Source of the DNA: Paraspadella gotoi
Lineage: Eukaryota > Chaetognatha
Reading direction: 5' to 3'
Assembly: GCA_051294375.1 (NCBI GenBank)
Contig: CM119267.1
Coordinates: 5,260,578 to 5,324,577, forward strand
DNA length: 64,000 bases
Below, in pieces: positions 36,753 to 62,400 of the stretch. Each line of letters opens with the position of its first letter. Position 1 is the stretch's first letter. The notes below the pieces were generated by a model. It was given only the letters and a program-made list of their open reading frames with translations, searched no databases and had not been told where the DNA came from. The translations under genes and the position numbers were made by a program.

Positions 36753-37209
36753 CTGAGAAAGAAGGGGGAAAATGACTTTTATACCAGAGGGTATTTAAAA
36801 TAATGACTCACGGGGAGCAAAGAGTTTGTTTAATTTGTTTTCTTTTAAACTTTAATTTAAAGAAAAGAGCGAGAGAGAGAGAAAAAAAAAAGGAGAGAGA
36901 TCGAATATGCGAAAAAGACTCCTTTTGATTCAGCAACGATATATTTCGTCATTTCAACTTGTTTTTCTTCTTTTTTTTCTTTTTTCTTTCTTTCTTTCTT
37001 TCTTTCTTTTCGATGTCGTGTCCGAGTTTGAAAACGAAGATTTTTTTTTATTCCCTGAGTCGCGAAATAAAAAAAAAACTATTTATTTATTTATTTTTTT
37101 AAATATTTTAGTAAAAAAAATAATTTACGTCGCAATTCATTCTCTGATTTTCGCTTTATCAGAGAGAGAGACTGAGAGAGATTCTGTGGCGCAAAGTTCA
37201 TTCCGAGAG

Positions 37210-37240
<31 letters not shown>

Positions 37241-37257
37241 GGAGAGAGAGAGAGAGA

Positions 37258-37289
<32 letters not shown>

Positions 37290-38034
37290 AGAGAGAGAGA
37301 GAAAATAGGTTGAAGTTGACTCCGGAGGAAGAGAAGGGGAAACGAAAGGGTTAAATGCGGTCCTTTCTTACCTCCGAATGTCAAAAAAATATTTCTTATC
37401 GAGTTGCGGGCTCAGGAACCTGGGCGACGATTCGAACTGAAGGGGTCGTTCAGGACGTTGTCTGTCTGTCCGTCCGATAGTGCCACTGCGTAATAAACAA
37501 TCGGAACGTTGTCCGTCTGTCCGAATTGTACGATTGTTTACTTTCGTCGTGTCGATAAGAACGTCGTTTGAATTTTTTATCACGTTTCAATATCTGACTC
37601 ATTGTGTGATGTTTGTCATGAACGTCCGTGGATCATTTAGAACATTTTGGTCAGAATATCTGTTGACCATTGCAAATATTGTCTGTTTATTGATTTGTCA
37701 TTCCTAAGTCTCATTGTACGAGAACGTCGACGTTGTCCGTTTGTCTCTAGTGAAAGTTTGTTAATCGAAACATGTCCCTGTCAGTCTCTCGCTAATGACC
37801 GGTTTAAACTAGTTCGCTGTCCGGTCTGCGAGCTTTCACGTTCTGAACTTTGTAAATTTACAAATTCTTTTTTTTTGTTTTTTTTTTTAATACTTGTAAA
37901 AAAAGCCTCCAAAAAAAATGTGAGTCATCGGCGTGGCGAAAAAACAAATCCGGTATCTTCGGTTGAAAGTCCGACGAAGCGCGAAACATTTCGAAACTGA
38001 ATAACTTTTTTGTTCTTTTTTCAAGGAGCTTTAC

Positions 38035-38060
38035 ATATATATATATATATATATATATAT
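38035..38060 (+). repeat. (TA)n microsatellite
   Basis: About 26 bases of alternating TA. Confidence 0.9.
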
Positions 38061-38574
38061 ACTTTTTATTTATTTATAAGAATGTTTTAACTTGGTAACA
38101 ATTCGCTCGATATAACTTCAATTTAATCGATCATTACCTTACGGCACGCCTACCTCTAACAGCGTCAAAAATAAAACAAAGGAGCATCGCCGCGAAAAAC
38201 AAGTCCGGCAACGCTTAATAAAAAAAAACATTCGACTGTTAAAAGAAAATCGAATTTAAAAAAAAAATCCAGCAAAGGCTGACATGTAAAATTCGCCGGA
38301 AAATTTATAAGATTAATTTTCCAAGTCGTTTTTATTTCATTCGGCCGAAATATAACCAAATAAAAAATAATAATATTAATCGACTGCACTCGGTTTCGAT
38401 TCTGAAAGCTCGAGTACAAACGCACCGGTGCATCTCGTCCTCCTCCTCCTCCTCATCCTCCTCCTCAACCTCCTCCTCCGAGTCGCGCTTCGCCTACTCT
38501 CTTTTCCCCACCGCTCGTCCTCGACTCGCTCTCTATCTAACATCGCTTGAGGAAGAGAAAAGAGAGAGAGAGGG

Positions 38575-38627
<53 letters not shown>

Positions 38628-38999
38628 AGAGAGAGACGGAATTGGAAAGAGTTCTCTCTTTCTCGCGCGCATCGTTAGGGCCTTTTCGAATTCGGTGCGT
38701 TCGCACCGTCGAAGGGAGATGGGGTTCGGAGGGGGGGGGGGGACGAAGAACAACGACCGGGCCTCGTGGTTGTTGTTGTTGGCGTTGTTGTGGCTTTTCG
38801 TTACCATGGATTCGACGGCAGTAGGCGTGCCTCTAAAAATCCGGGCTCGATCGTTAACGATTGATTAAAGGTTTTTCGTGCGTGACCGTTACGAGGTGAT
38901 AATGAAAAGAGTTCATTAACTGTGACAATTTTCTTCTTTTTTTTTTTAATTACTGGGAGACGAGAGGCCTTAAAAGCCTCATAAAACATTTTCCCGTGG

Positions 39000-39075
39000 T
39001 TCTTGGATGGCGTAGGCGCGAGGACTGTCCTCTCTGCGCGCGAAACTTCCGGGTTCGACTCTTGGGTTGGCACCC
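39000..39075 (+). repeat. tRNA-derived SINE-like fragment
   Basis: Shows TGGCGTAGGCGCGAGGAC, a loose A-box, and about 35 bases later GGGTTCGACTC, a B-box match. The spacing is as in tRNA-derived SINEs. The body after it is not repeated elsewhere in the window as far as I can see. Confidence 0.4.
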
Positions 39076-40158
39076 GAGGGAATGGTTCGGCTCTTCAGAG
39101 TTTAACCCTGGCCTGAGATCATTGGTATAAAGCTATCATAGCTGAGGCATATCAAAGTCGATTCTGATAAAATTTTTATATATATATAGTTTAGGTTTTT
39201 ACTTTTAAATTCATATTTTACGTTGAAAAAATCTTCACGGGTTTGCAAATGACAGCGTTTTTCTACCGGCGCTTGTAAAATTGTCACCATGTATTCATGC
39301 TCTGTCGTTGTCAGCTCACCGCTGCTCGCCGATCCTAGGAAGAAAAACAAGGAACGATTATTCCAAGGTGTTGCGCCGCATTACTTTTCTTTTTACTTAT
39401 CATTACAAACAAAAGACGACCGACCGAAAAGTGACTTATAGAGTTTCTCCGCGGCGCAACTAAAAAAGCGAAGTTCGTTGAACGTCTTTTCTTTTTATTT
39501 ACATAAGTTGAAGATTTGACAAAAAAAATGTCTTTGACCTCCGTTCGGGTTTTTTTTTTTTAGTTTAAGCGTACCAATTTTTAATTCTTTGTATAAACAT
39601 TGTTAAGTATAATAAAATTTAGAACATTTAATGAGTAATGTGTATGCCTATCAGAACACGTCATCATCCTATAACCTATAAATTATATTTTATATAATTT
39701 TATGAAAATCTTTTTTTCAAAAAAATCAATCCTTCAATGTTCATATTTAATCTAACCTAAGCAAATACGTTTATATCGACGAAGGTAATCACGTAATTAG
39801 GTAATTAATTTATTGTTTCAAGTAATTAATTTCTTTGTTTCGAATGTCCTTTAAATATATATATATATATTTTCAAGCGTCCACATTCCTATCGATTGCT
39901 TCTCCCGCTTTTATATCTCGCAGGTGTTCGAAGCGAGTAAAACGAATTATCTCTTTTAATGGGTTTTCGTTTTCTGGGTTTTTTTTTAAGGGGGGGGGAG
40001 TTGGTGTTAAATTCTCCAATGACGCCCTCGCCGGATCTTACCTTTAAATCTAAAAAGATTACTTTTTTTTTTTGAAGAAGGTAAATCAGCTTCGAGGGCG
40101 GACTTTCGATTCTCGAATGAATATATATCTAATTGTATATTATCGGTATTCGTTCGTT

Positions 40159-40206
<48 letters not shown>

Positions 40207-42136
40207 TTTTTTTCCAATTCTAACACGCTCGATCGATCTCTCCCGGCGAAACAATCCCCGTCACGTCCGATATATTTTTCTCTCGCGCTGCGTTTCAAAC
40301 ATAAGTGCGCACGTAAATGCACGGGCATGCGAACACGCAGCCGCTAAAGTGCATGCAACTGTAAACGCTCGATGAAAGGATATGCGTTTTGAATTAACAA
40401 TAATCTTAAGAGGAATAGAAACGATTTTCCCAAAACTCAAAACACAAAAGTTCTTTGTATTTGCTTACTGTTAATCTTAATTTTTTCGGAGGGAACGTCT
40501 TATAATAATAATAATTGTACTGAACACTTTTTGACGTTCGATAGTCTACTAATATAGGTACTATACTGTATACTCTACTATACTGTATAATCGTCCGACT
40601 TTCTTAACAACAGGAGAGATTTAAAGTTTACGAGAATTCCGTAAAACTCGACACTCGATCGAGATATTTTAACTTCGCACCGAGAGTAAGAGAGAAAGAA
40701 ATAAAAGGTTTCTGTTTTAGAATTCAGAGTTCATAACCCGTTTTTTTTTCGCGCGATAACTCAGCCCCCCCTGGTCCCCCCCCCACTCCGCCCCCCTGGT
40801 CCCCCCCTCACTCTCTTCTCCGTCGAAACAAAAAAAAAAGTCTTTAACCCTTTTTTTTTTCTCGGCTCGATCCCTCGGTTCGCCGGCTGCCGGCCAAACG
40901 AAAATCCCCCGAGAGAAACCCCTCCCGGGCATTCCAGGGGCACCCGGCCTTCGAGGAGCCGGTCTTGTCTCGTCATGTTTCGGCCTGGTTCGTGTTTACT
41001 AAATCCAAACCCGACTCTCATTTATCAAATCCAGTCAAAGCAAAAGTGTCTCTTTTTTTTTTAAATTTTGCTTTTTCAGCTTTGAGAGATGTCTCTCTAA
41101 TTTGTTGGCCTTGGAGCGGCGAGGGTACTGAAGTCTCTAGTGAAGAAGGTCCCTGTTATAGGGACTCGATACTACGGCAGCTCAATTATAGAAGAATCGT
41201 ACTGTATTTTATTCACTTCGGATTAGGCTTTTTCGGGATTAGATCAAGCAGCGTCAGGTTCGGATTGTTTTTTCAACAATTAGCTTCCTCAAGTTCTATT
41301 AATGATTATTATCGAATTAATTCGTTATTTCGATTTAATTACTTTTTTTTTTTGCTAGCTTGGATCATTTAAAATTGGTTCTCGGGTGTTTTATCAGTTT
41401 CACTTTATTTCTTCGTCTTTGGATCGTCATATTTAATTATCGCTCGCTTGATTTTCCATTACGCAAGTCCTCATTCACGGGCGTGTCACGAATTTTGTTC
41501 GTTTTTACTAAACTTAAATACTCGGGGGGTTTATACTCATTCTCACTCGCTTGTTTTTGATTGTTTTATGCGTGGGGAGAGAAATTTTATTGTCCACGTG
41601 GTATGGAGGGTCAATCAGTTTTATTCGTTCGTTTTACGTTCTGGCGAAATAATAAAAAATATTAAAAATATTAGAAAAAGAGAAAAAAAATTGAGAAGAA
41701 AAAAAAAGAGAAAATCTGAGTTAGTTTATTCCTCGAGCTGGATATTAGTTTGTCAAAATTAAATTAACGTGAAAAGATGACAAATATTACACCCGAATAA
41801 AACAGTGCTTTCGAAAATGCTTACTCAGGCAATGAATTTTTTTTCTTTTATCTCGAACATTTAGTGAAATTGCGTAGTTAGCTACAATGAGTTTTTTTAT
41901 CGCTCTGATCGCATAACTCGACGGAAGCTGACTCGGAAAAAAGTTCTGGTATCGAGAAAAAAAAAGTCGAAAACAGTTTTTTTCTTTCTTTATTCTTCGT
42001 GCATATTCAAGGAACAACGCGTACGGGTTGTTTAGAACTTTATAAAATTAAAAATAGTAAACTTGAAACTTATTTCAAAAACTCTTAAATACGTAAACAA
42101 ACATTCAAGTATCACAGGTTTGAACATTGAACAAGA

Positions 42137-42142
42137 TTTATT
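42137..42142 (-). promoter_or_regulatory. Polyadenylation signal for CNBD2-like gene
   Basis: AATAAA on the minus strand, about 107 nt after the CNBD2-like stop codon. Confidence 0.5.
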
Positions 42143-42248
42143 ATCGATTCATACGCAAAGACTTGACGCGGTATTTTTCTTCTCTGAAAATTAAATATTT
42201 TCTTTTTACGAGAGAAACATACAAGTGATAACAAATTCTCAAAATATC

Positions 42249-54293
<12,045 letters not shown>

Positions 54294-54555
54294 CGGCGTC
54301 GAAATTGATCACATGAGGGAAGTGTGGAATTGAATTTAAGCACGAAAACAAGAGACAAACGAAAACAAACTCGGCTTTATTTTTGGCGTTTCGTTGTTGT
54401 TGTGGTTGTTGTTTTGATTTTATATTTTTGTTTTTTTGGTTTTGTTTTTGTTTCGTGTTGCGTTTTTTCTTATGAAGCTCGCGGAGATTCGTTTCAAATC
54501 AAATGTTTTTTAAGAAACGTTGACGACGGAAGAGATGGAGTTCGATTAAAGAAGG

Positions 54556-54556
<1 letters not shown>

Positions 54557-54589
<33 letters not shown>

Positions 54590-54607
54590 AGAGGACGACG
54601 ACGACTA
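54557..54607 (+). repeat. (GAC)n trinucleotide repeat
   Basis: Tandem GACGAC with GAAGAG interruption. Confidence 0.93.
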
Positions 54608-56737
54608 AGACGATGTCCAAGAAGACTCTAACCGAGATAAGATTCGTGCGTCGCGAGAAATTGCGTTTTCATGCAAAAATCGGAGAGGAAACCGAAGGAG
54701 TTTTTTTCGCTGGAGGCGAGGAGTTACTTATGTGGGTCCTTCGGTCTTTGCTTCGCCCTCATCTCCGCTCCTTGTCTCATGAGTTGGTGCGGACTCGTTG
54801 CCCGCACAAAGTCCGCCGTGCCGCCGTTCCAGCCTCGGGCAATGCCCTAATGCCGTATTGGAGACTCGGGAGATAAAGGAAAAGTTGGCGGAGGGAAAGA
54901 AGATACGTCAGATAGTAAAAATGATGAAATAAAATATGCCTTAAATTAATCTTACGTGAACTGAATTTGTGTGAAATCCTTCTTCCGTTTCGTGATACGG
55001 AAATATACTTCAAGGGTGCCAAATCCTCAAGGATTTTTTTCCTTTTTTTTAACTTTTTTTTTTCCTCGAAAATGTCGAGAGCGTCAGTTCCTTTTTTCTT
55101 TCTTTTTTTTTTTTTTTTTTTGCCGGTTCCCTTTCTTCCACCCCTTTTTTAAAATAGTTTTTTTCCTTTAAGTCCCGTTAATTGAAAAGGAAGAGAGATT
55201 AACCTCAAGAACGGACACATTCTTGTCAGCTACATTTTCCTTTTCGAAAAACCTTTGAAGTTTCGTTTCCAGGAGTTTAATTTTCTCTCTCGCTTAGGAT
55301 TTTTTCCTAATTTCTTTAAACTCGCGTTATTTTTATTTTCCTACTTTTTAAAACCTTTTTTCTTTGGTTTAATTTTTGAAAATATTAACGAATGACTTTT
55401 CTGGGTTTTTCTCTCGAGATTTCTTCGACCTTCATCTCGGCGCCTTGGACCAAAAAAAAAATGGCCGCTCTTCACGAAAAAATATTTTTACGTAAATATT
55501 TTTTACAAAAAAAGTAAATATCACTCGTCGTTTCCCGATATTTCTGACAAATTTTAAGACGCTACTTCATTTTTTTTTTTTTTTATTATTTTTTTTTTTT
55601 TATGTTTTTGTGTGTATGGAAAAGGGCAGAATTCTAGAAACAAAAATAAGAATACTTGAAGGGCGGAGATTCGTAGATAAATTTATAAAAGCTGTCATTA
55701 TTTTAGGCCATTTAGGACATTTTAGCAGTCGTCTTCCGTTTTAATGAGATATATACTCTTAGTATTATACACGAATGGTGTTATTTGACCTCAGGAGTAG
55801 ATAAATGGAAGCATTAACACATGAACGAAAGATAAAATCAACAACGGAAAGTGAGACGGAATCAAAGTGACCAACAGAGAGACAGCTCATCACCCTAAAA
55901 TCCCTTTCTTTCGAGAGGCGCCGAGATTTCTCGGCCCAACTGCAGTTCCGCTTTTCCGGAAGCCGAATTTTCGTCGCGTTAATCCGGCACGAGATTCCAT
56001 TGGCAGATCCGGCGCGGAATGCCGGAGACGGCGTCGGCCGAAAAAAATTCCATACGTGGTTCTTCGTTTGTCCCAAGCTAATCAAGTATCTCGGTTTGAC
56101 CTTAGAGGTTTAATTTCTTTCTCTTTTTCTTTATCTTTCTTTTTCTGAATTTTTTCTTAATCCCTCTTTCCGACTTAACCTCCTCATCTTCTTAACCTTA
56201 GTTCTTTATGCTCTTTTTTCTTCCATCGCAAATCACTCACATTATCCTTTGAAATTGGTACAAAGAATATAAAAAGTATTTTTTTCATTCTAGATATTAA
56301 CATAGGAACAACCTGCGAGCTTTTTCACTGTCTAGTTTATGAACTCCCAGAGTGATTGCTTGCCTTATCAGTGATGTCATATAGTATTAGACCGGGAAAT
56401 TCGGTCTTGTACTCCGCACTATTATCAAAATACTTTTCCTTATACTAATCATTCTCGTCTTAAAAACATCCGTTGACTTCTCGCTTCGTCTTTAACTCCT
56501 TAAAATATCTTAACCTTTTCCTTTTTCAAATCTCCTCCATCGAACTCTCTATAAATAGATCCTCCAATAAACCGTTACACTTCATTCTCATACAATTCGA
56601 ATTCCGTAATCAAAGTTTCTATCTCGCACGCGCACTTTTAAATCTCCCTACGGTTTTTTAAATGTTTTTTATCAAGCCATGACCGGCGAAGCCGGTTCAG
56701 GCTTGATATTGATTCGGGTGAGCTTCTTTGTGACGTA

Positions 56738-56788
56738 GTCGTCGTCGTCGTCGTCGTCGTCGGCGTCGTCGTCGTCGTCGTCGTCGGC
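56738..56788 (+). repeat. (GTC)n trinucleotide repeat
   Basis: Tandem GTCGTC with one GGC interruption. Confidence 0.95.
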
Positions 56789-58311
56789 CGTCACGCTGTT
56801 TTTAATAAAAACTACTACGCTTTTATAGGTTTGGCTGTAAACTTACCGTTTTTTTTAAAATAAAAATTATTAGAATTATGATAAAGTTTACAAAAGTGTG
56901 CATTCATAGTAAGTTAAAAATTTAGATATGGCTTTCTCATCTTGAAATAGCTTTGATTTTTTCTTATTACATTTGGATTTAAGTATTTTTTGTTGGAATT
57001 TCCACTTCATTATGATTTACTGCAATATGCAAATGAGATTATAGTACTTCATTATCATAGTATATAGAAATGCTTTAATCTAATTTACATATTGCAGTAT
57101 ATAATATTGAAGATGAATTCAAAAAAAATTTTTAAATCTCTAATAAAAATGGAACTCAAAATAATTAGAATAATTAGAAGCTATATCTTAATTTTAATAC
57201 AAATAAAAATAAAATCTTTTACAAGCTGCGATTGGAAAAAATTGGAAAAATTTCCAATTGTAAACCATTGTAACATTTTTTGCCTTTCTTTTATTTCTTT
57301 TATTTTTTTATTTCAGAAAAAACGAGTTCAGTTTCTGCACTGACTGTACAGCGGCCTTCAAGCAGCTGTCCAGCTTTGTCTCTCTTTCTCTCTCTTTCTC
57401 TTTCTGTCTCTTTTCTCTTTACGATCTCTTGCATGATCGTTCTTTTTTTGAAAAATTATGATTATGTTTTTTTTCTAAAAACTTTTATTCGGGGCTTTTT
57501 TTTCAATACAAAATCCCAAATTTACATCCAAGATTTTCGTGGATACATTTTAAAAAAAAGTGAAGAATAACTTATATTGACATGCATTGTCACATGTAAA
57601 TCAGCTAATGTGACTTATTATATATGCAGCACTTTCGGCGAACAATATGCATTACATTTAAAAAAAATAAATTTGTATTATTATTATTATTGTAACTTTG
57701 AACCGTTTTTTTGTTATTCTGATAATTTATACTATTATTAAATTATAAATATTTTAGTGTATATATTTAATCATTTTTATCTTTTTTTTAAATAATAATT
57801 ATTTGAGTTGTGATAACTATTTATAAATTAATTAAATATGCAAATATAAAATTTGACTCGGTCTGGTTTCTTCCTAAAAAAAGAACAATCAAAAAATTTC
57901 ATTCAAGATTAAAATTTTTTAAAATGAGGGAAAAAAAAATATTGGGAGTCAAAAATATCATAGTCGTTAACTGAGTATTTTCAACTATATATTTTGTTAA
58001 TAGGGATTATAATTTTTGGATCATTATTATTGAAAAGAGTTTAGCTTTATCAAGTTTTTTTTCTTCTGAATAGGGGTAGCCCCTCTCAATGGGGTGAATC
58101 AAAAATTTAGTATGGGAACATGCCAAACGAAAATTTATGCATTTTTAAGTTTACTTTCAATGTACAAAAAATTTCTTATATGGCTCTATACCCAAATATT
58201 TATTTTGTAATATTTTTTTATAGAAAGGAAAAGAGTTCGTCCCTACTCATATTCGTCGGAAAATGAGTTCAGCTCTGCAGCGGCGGTCCAGCGGCGGTCC
58301 AGCGGCTGTCC

Positions 58312-58348
<37 letters not shown>

Positions 58349-59214
58349 ACTCATACACGCATTTGTTTGTTTTATTTACGATGAATGAATGACTATCATC
58401 GCATCAATGAATGACTATCATCATGGCTTGATCCTTATGCTTTTAAGATTTTTTTTTAATATTTCGATCATTCTGTTTTTTTTATGTATTCATTGAATTT
58501 TTTTTTTTTTAAGTGTTTCCTTCTGGCACGGCTTTCTGTTTATTCCATTATCGTTTCCTCCCTTCCTACTTCCCTTTCCCTTCCCCCCCCCTTTCCCCTT
58601 CCTCCTTCCCCCTTTCCCCTCGTTTTCCTCACCTTCCCCAAGACCACCCCCTCCCTAATATTTACGCCTCCGTTTTACGCTCAACATTTGCTCTCCTCTC
58701 TCCCCTTTCTCTCTCTCTCTCGTTTGGCCTCCTGGTTTCTAATCCCCCTTTCTGTTTCTCCCTCTTTCTCTAATCCATCTTCTCTCTCCCATTCCTCTCC
58801 CCCCCCCGCCAACCCCCTCGCTTTCGGGATCTCGAATGTTCCATCCTTCCACCCGGATGAGTCCCCCAAGACCAATGCTGTATCCCTCTTGCATTGTTTT
58901 TCCCCCTCGATCTTCAATTTCAACCGACGTGCGACCAAAATATGTATATATCAAGTCGTCTTTACACTGAAAAATTGAAAACAATTATTCACGATTCAAT
59001 TTTGATATTAAGGTAATTTTTTTATTGCATCATCCACAAAGTTATGATATCAGTATTACCTAGTTGCGCTGTCGCTCTTCCTCTTACCAAAACAGCCGTG
59101 AAAAAAAAAGCCAACTAAAAAAAAAAAACTTTGGTAGAACATTTTAATCAAGTGAGACAACGCATCTCAAAAATCGAAATTTCCGTTTCTTGTTTCTTCC
59201 ATCCTGCTCAACGC

Positions 59215-59435
59215 TGATTGGTCGATTTCGATTCGGCTTCACCTCTTCCATAGGTTCTCGTCTGGTGGAAACCTTTAAGAACGACGTCCTATTGGCTGCC
59301 GCGTAAAGAGAGCGAAAAAGTCTGACTCTGATTGGTCCTCACTTCCCCAACCTTTTCTAAAAGTTTTTATTTTACGAAACTTTAGTTTAAAAAAAAAAAA
59401 GGTCCGATTTTCGGGGTGCGACGTCACACGAATGG
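59215..59435. promoter_or_regulatory. Candidate promoter: CCAAT-box cluster plus CRE half site
   Basis: GATTGGTC (about 59216), TATTGGCT (59290) and GATTGGTC (59330) are three ATTGG (inverted CCAAT) boxes within about 115 bases. GACGTCAC (about 59421) contains a CRE core. Such clusters mark NF-Y promoters. No downstream gene is recognised in the window, so its target is unknown. Confidence 0.35.
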
Positions 59436-60119
59436 AACCGAAAAGACGCGAAGTCTCGACGCGTGGTCACTCGTCAAAATCCTCGCTTCGAATTTTTAAC
59501 AGGTTTTTTTTTCTCCCGCCACAATGTTTTTATATTTGAGTTTTTTAGTTTTGATAAAAAAATTTAATATGTAATTATTGATTTTTTTTTTCGTCGAGCA
59601 GATCAGTAAAAACAATTTTATTTTGTTTCAGAAAATGTTGTTGAAAAAAAAATAAATTATAAAATTTAACATAAAAATTTTTGAAATAATCTCTAATAGT
59701 AAAAAAAAATAAAGGAGAAAAGAGAACGTGTAATTGTTTTCGGCTGCTTACTATTTTGTTATATGGTTTTTGTTTTTGTTTGTTTGTTTTTGTTCTTCGT
59801 ATCTTCTGTTACGTAATGACGGAGAAAGTTTGTTACTTTATTACTAAAACTAAAGTCTTCTAAATGTTCTACAAAAAGCAAATGTAGATCGATCTCGGTC
59901 CTTGGGTGTTTTTCCTCGTAACTTTAATCTACAAAATGCGTCATCGCAACCGAAAGTGATTCTCCGCGATTCGTCACCAGATGTCGCCTCCAAACCTCGT
60001 TTGCGTCTCTCTTGTCGGCCTCGTCTTTTTTGTCGTTTTTTTCCTTTTTCCTTTGTCTTTGATTCGGTCTTGTCTTTGTTTTATCTTTTTGTTCTTGTCT
60101 TGAACTTGTCTTTGTATTT

Positions 60120-60290
60120 TCTTTGCTTTTTCTTTGTCTTGTCTTGTTCTTGCCTTGGTCATTGTCTTTGTCTTGTCTTTGTCTTGTCTTTGTCTTGTCT
60201 TTGTCTTGTCTTTGTCTCGTCTTTGTCTTGTCTTTGTCTTGTCTTTGTCTTGGTCTTCTCTTTGTCTTTTCTTTGTCTTCTCTTTGTTTA
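60120..60290 (+). repeat. CTTTGT/CTTGT minisatellite
   Basis: About 15 units of TTTGTCTTGTC with slight variation, giving repeat-derived open frames in several phases. Confidence 0.9.
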
Positions 60291-60855
60291 GATAAAGATA
60301 AAGTAAAATTAAGTACTTTATATTTATTTTTGCTTTGTTGTCTTCATTTTTTGTCTCCGTCTCCATCAATGTTTCCTCCTTTTCGTCGTTGTCATCGTTT
60401 TCGCGGTTGTCATCTTCGTCGTCTCTGTCGTTGTCGTTGTCGTCGTCGCCGTCTCAAGGATCACAAACATCTTTCGCTGTTTGCTTTTAAGTTTCGCTCC
60501 AATGTTTTTCTCTCTCGACGGGAAACGGGAGGAGAAGAAATCTGTGCCGAACCGAACATGCAGCGCCGCGCCGTAAAAGGGTCGCAGACTTTGCAGAACT
60601 TACGGTGCCGTGTTGGACACTTTGCGACGCTTGCTAAATTTTTAACGAGTCGTGTTAGACATTTGTCCTGTACCGCTAAGAGGTTACGATGCCATGTAAG
60701 AGGCATTTCGACGACTCGAGAGGGTTACGGTGCCACAATCTGCCAAATTGTATCGTCATTGCGTAACGATTGGTGTCCCGCATCACCAACGCTTCTCGGA
60801 TTAGGGATTCCAAGTTTTTACATCAGATTTGAAATTTCCTCTTTCCCAGCCGGCA

Positions 60856-60887
<32 letters not shown>

Positions 60888-60969
60888 AACGACGATGATT
60901 TTGATGTGTCAACATTAACGCCACCCAGGGAGTCGACATTTCACGATTTGCGCGTCTCCCGTCCCCCTT

Positions 60970-60975
<6 letters not shown>

Positions 60976-61004
<29 letters not shown>

Positions 61005-61009
61005 CTTCT

Positions 61010-61056
<47 letters not shown>
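60976..61056 (+). repeat. (CT)n microsatellite
   Basis: CT repeat with TTCT interruptions. Confidence 0.95.
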
Positions 61057-61057
<1 letters not shown>

Positions 61058-61509
61058 AACTTAAATATTATATTCTCTCTCTTTCTCGTCCTCAATCAAA
61101 TTAAAAAGATGCGAATAAAAATGTATTTTTCTTTCTCATTTCGCGAACTTCAAAAAAAAAAAGAAGAAAAATTGAAATCGCAAAACGGAAATCAAAATTT
61201 GAAACTTCAAACTTCTCAGGCGCCGCCTTACAAATATCCAAATTTTCTTCTTTTGCGCAAATCTATTTTTATCTTTTTGCCAAAAAAATATATTCGGCGA
61301 AAGAAGAATCGGGATAACGAGAATCAACATGGATGGGATTTTGTGGGGGGGGGGTTAGGTAGAGGGGGAGAGAGAGAAAGTGGGGGAAATAGGAAAGCAA
61401 GGAAAGAGAGAGAGGAAAAAAAGATACAAAGGAAAAAAAGAAAGAAAGAAAGGAAGAGAAAAAAAAGGAAAAAATAAAGAGAGTGTAAGAAAGCAAGATC
61501 ATGGACATC

Positions 61510-61511
<2 letters not shown>

Positions 61512-61602
<91 letters not shown>
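61512..61602 (+). repeat. (GA)n microsatellite
   Basis: About 90 bases of GA. Confidence 0.96.
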
Positions 61603-61606
<4 letters not shown>

Positions 61607-62284
61607 CAGACAAACAGAAAGACAGAAAAACAGAAAGAGAGAGATTAAAAAGAAGGGAGGTAGAATTCGCAAACAAGAAATTTTTCTTCTTGCGATGAGG
61701 CTGGGAATTTCGATGCGAGAAGAAAAAAAAAATTTTTCTTCAAACTTTTGCGTTTATCTTTGAGAGTTTTATGTGAAATTTCAGCCTCTTACTCTTCACC
61801 CTTTTTATTTCACCCTTTTCACTTCACCCCCACTTGGAGTTTCAAATTTGTCGGAAGGGTTTTTGAATCTATCTAAAGAGAGAGATGGTCCGGTTATGAC
61901 TCGAAGGACGAAGCTGGTGAGTCGAAGCGTCTATTGCAGTTATTTAGTTGTTGTCTTTTTCTCGGCTTTATCAACAACAACAACAATAATCTCAACAACA
62001 ACGAAAACAGCAACGACAGCCTCGCGTCGCTGGACGAGCCTTCTTATTTAATGACGCCTCACCTCGAACTTCATTTAGCTAATCTCATTGGCTCAGAATG
62101 GGAACGCACAATCCCAACTGCGCGTTCCATTCAGCCAGTCCCAATGACCTTGCTCTCCGTTTGAGATCGATCTAGGGTAACCGCTTCCCAAGACGCCAAG
62201 CTTTCGAAATCTGCCCATATTGATATAATTTGTTTGGGCCTTGACTATGCAGTTTTGAATAGAAGTGAAATATAAAGGAATCTT

Positions 62285-62400
62285 GATCGGAACTTCGATT
62301 CGAACGATGCGCGGCCCTAGATCGACATAGGGTAAGGCGCCGGTGAGGGTCGGCAGCTCTTAACGCCAACGGGTGAGTTACCAACTGGGCGTCACTGGCA
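62285..62400 (-). repeat. tRNA-derived SINE-like fragment
   Basis: On the minus strand CAGTTGGTAACTC (A-box-like) is followed about 75 bases later by GTTCGAATCGAAG (B-box-like). The spacing exceeds a normal tRNA, so a degraded SINE is likelier. Confidence 0.35.

Larger units (their letters stand above)
36753..42248. other. Intergenic, no gene seen
   Basis: Between the heads/tails of two minus-strand genes, presumably including 5' exon(s) and promoter of the receptor. It holds GA repeats (37205-37300, 38565-38635), an imperfect (TA)n tract (38035-38060), a CTC-rich stretch (38435-38480), a tRNA-like element (39000-39065), a GA tract (40159-40202) and C-rich/T-rich patches (40740-40870). The open frames present are short and repeat-driven. 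Confidence 0.6.

Noticed and set aside
59902-61058. Hydrophobic Leu/Cys/Val-rich frames
   Set aside because: Produced by the CTTTGT minisatellite and CT repeat; no start context or splice sites.
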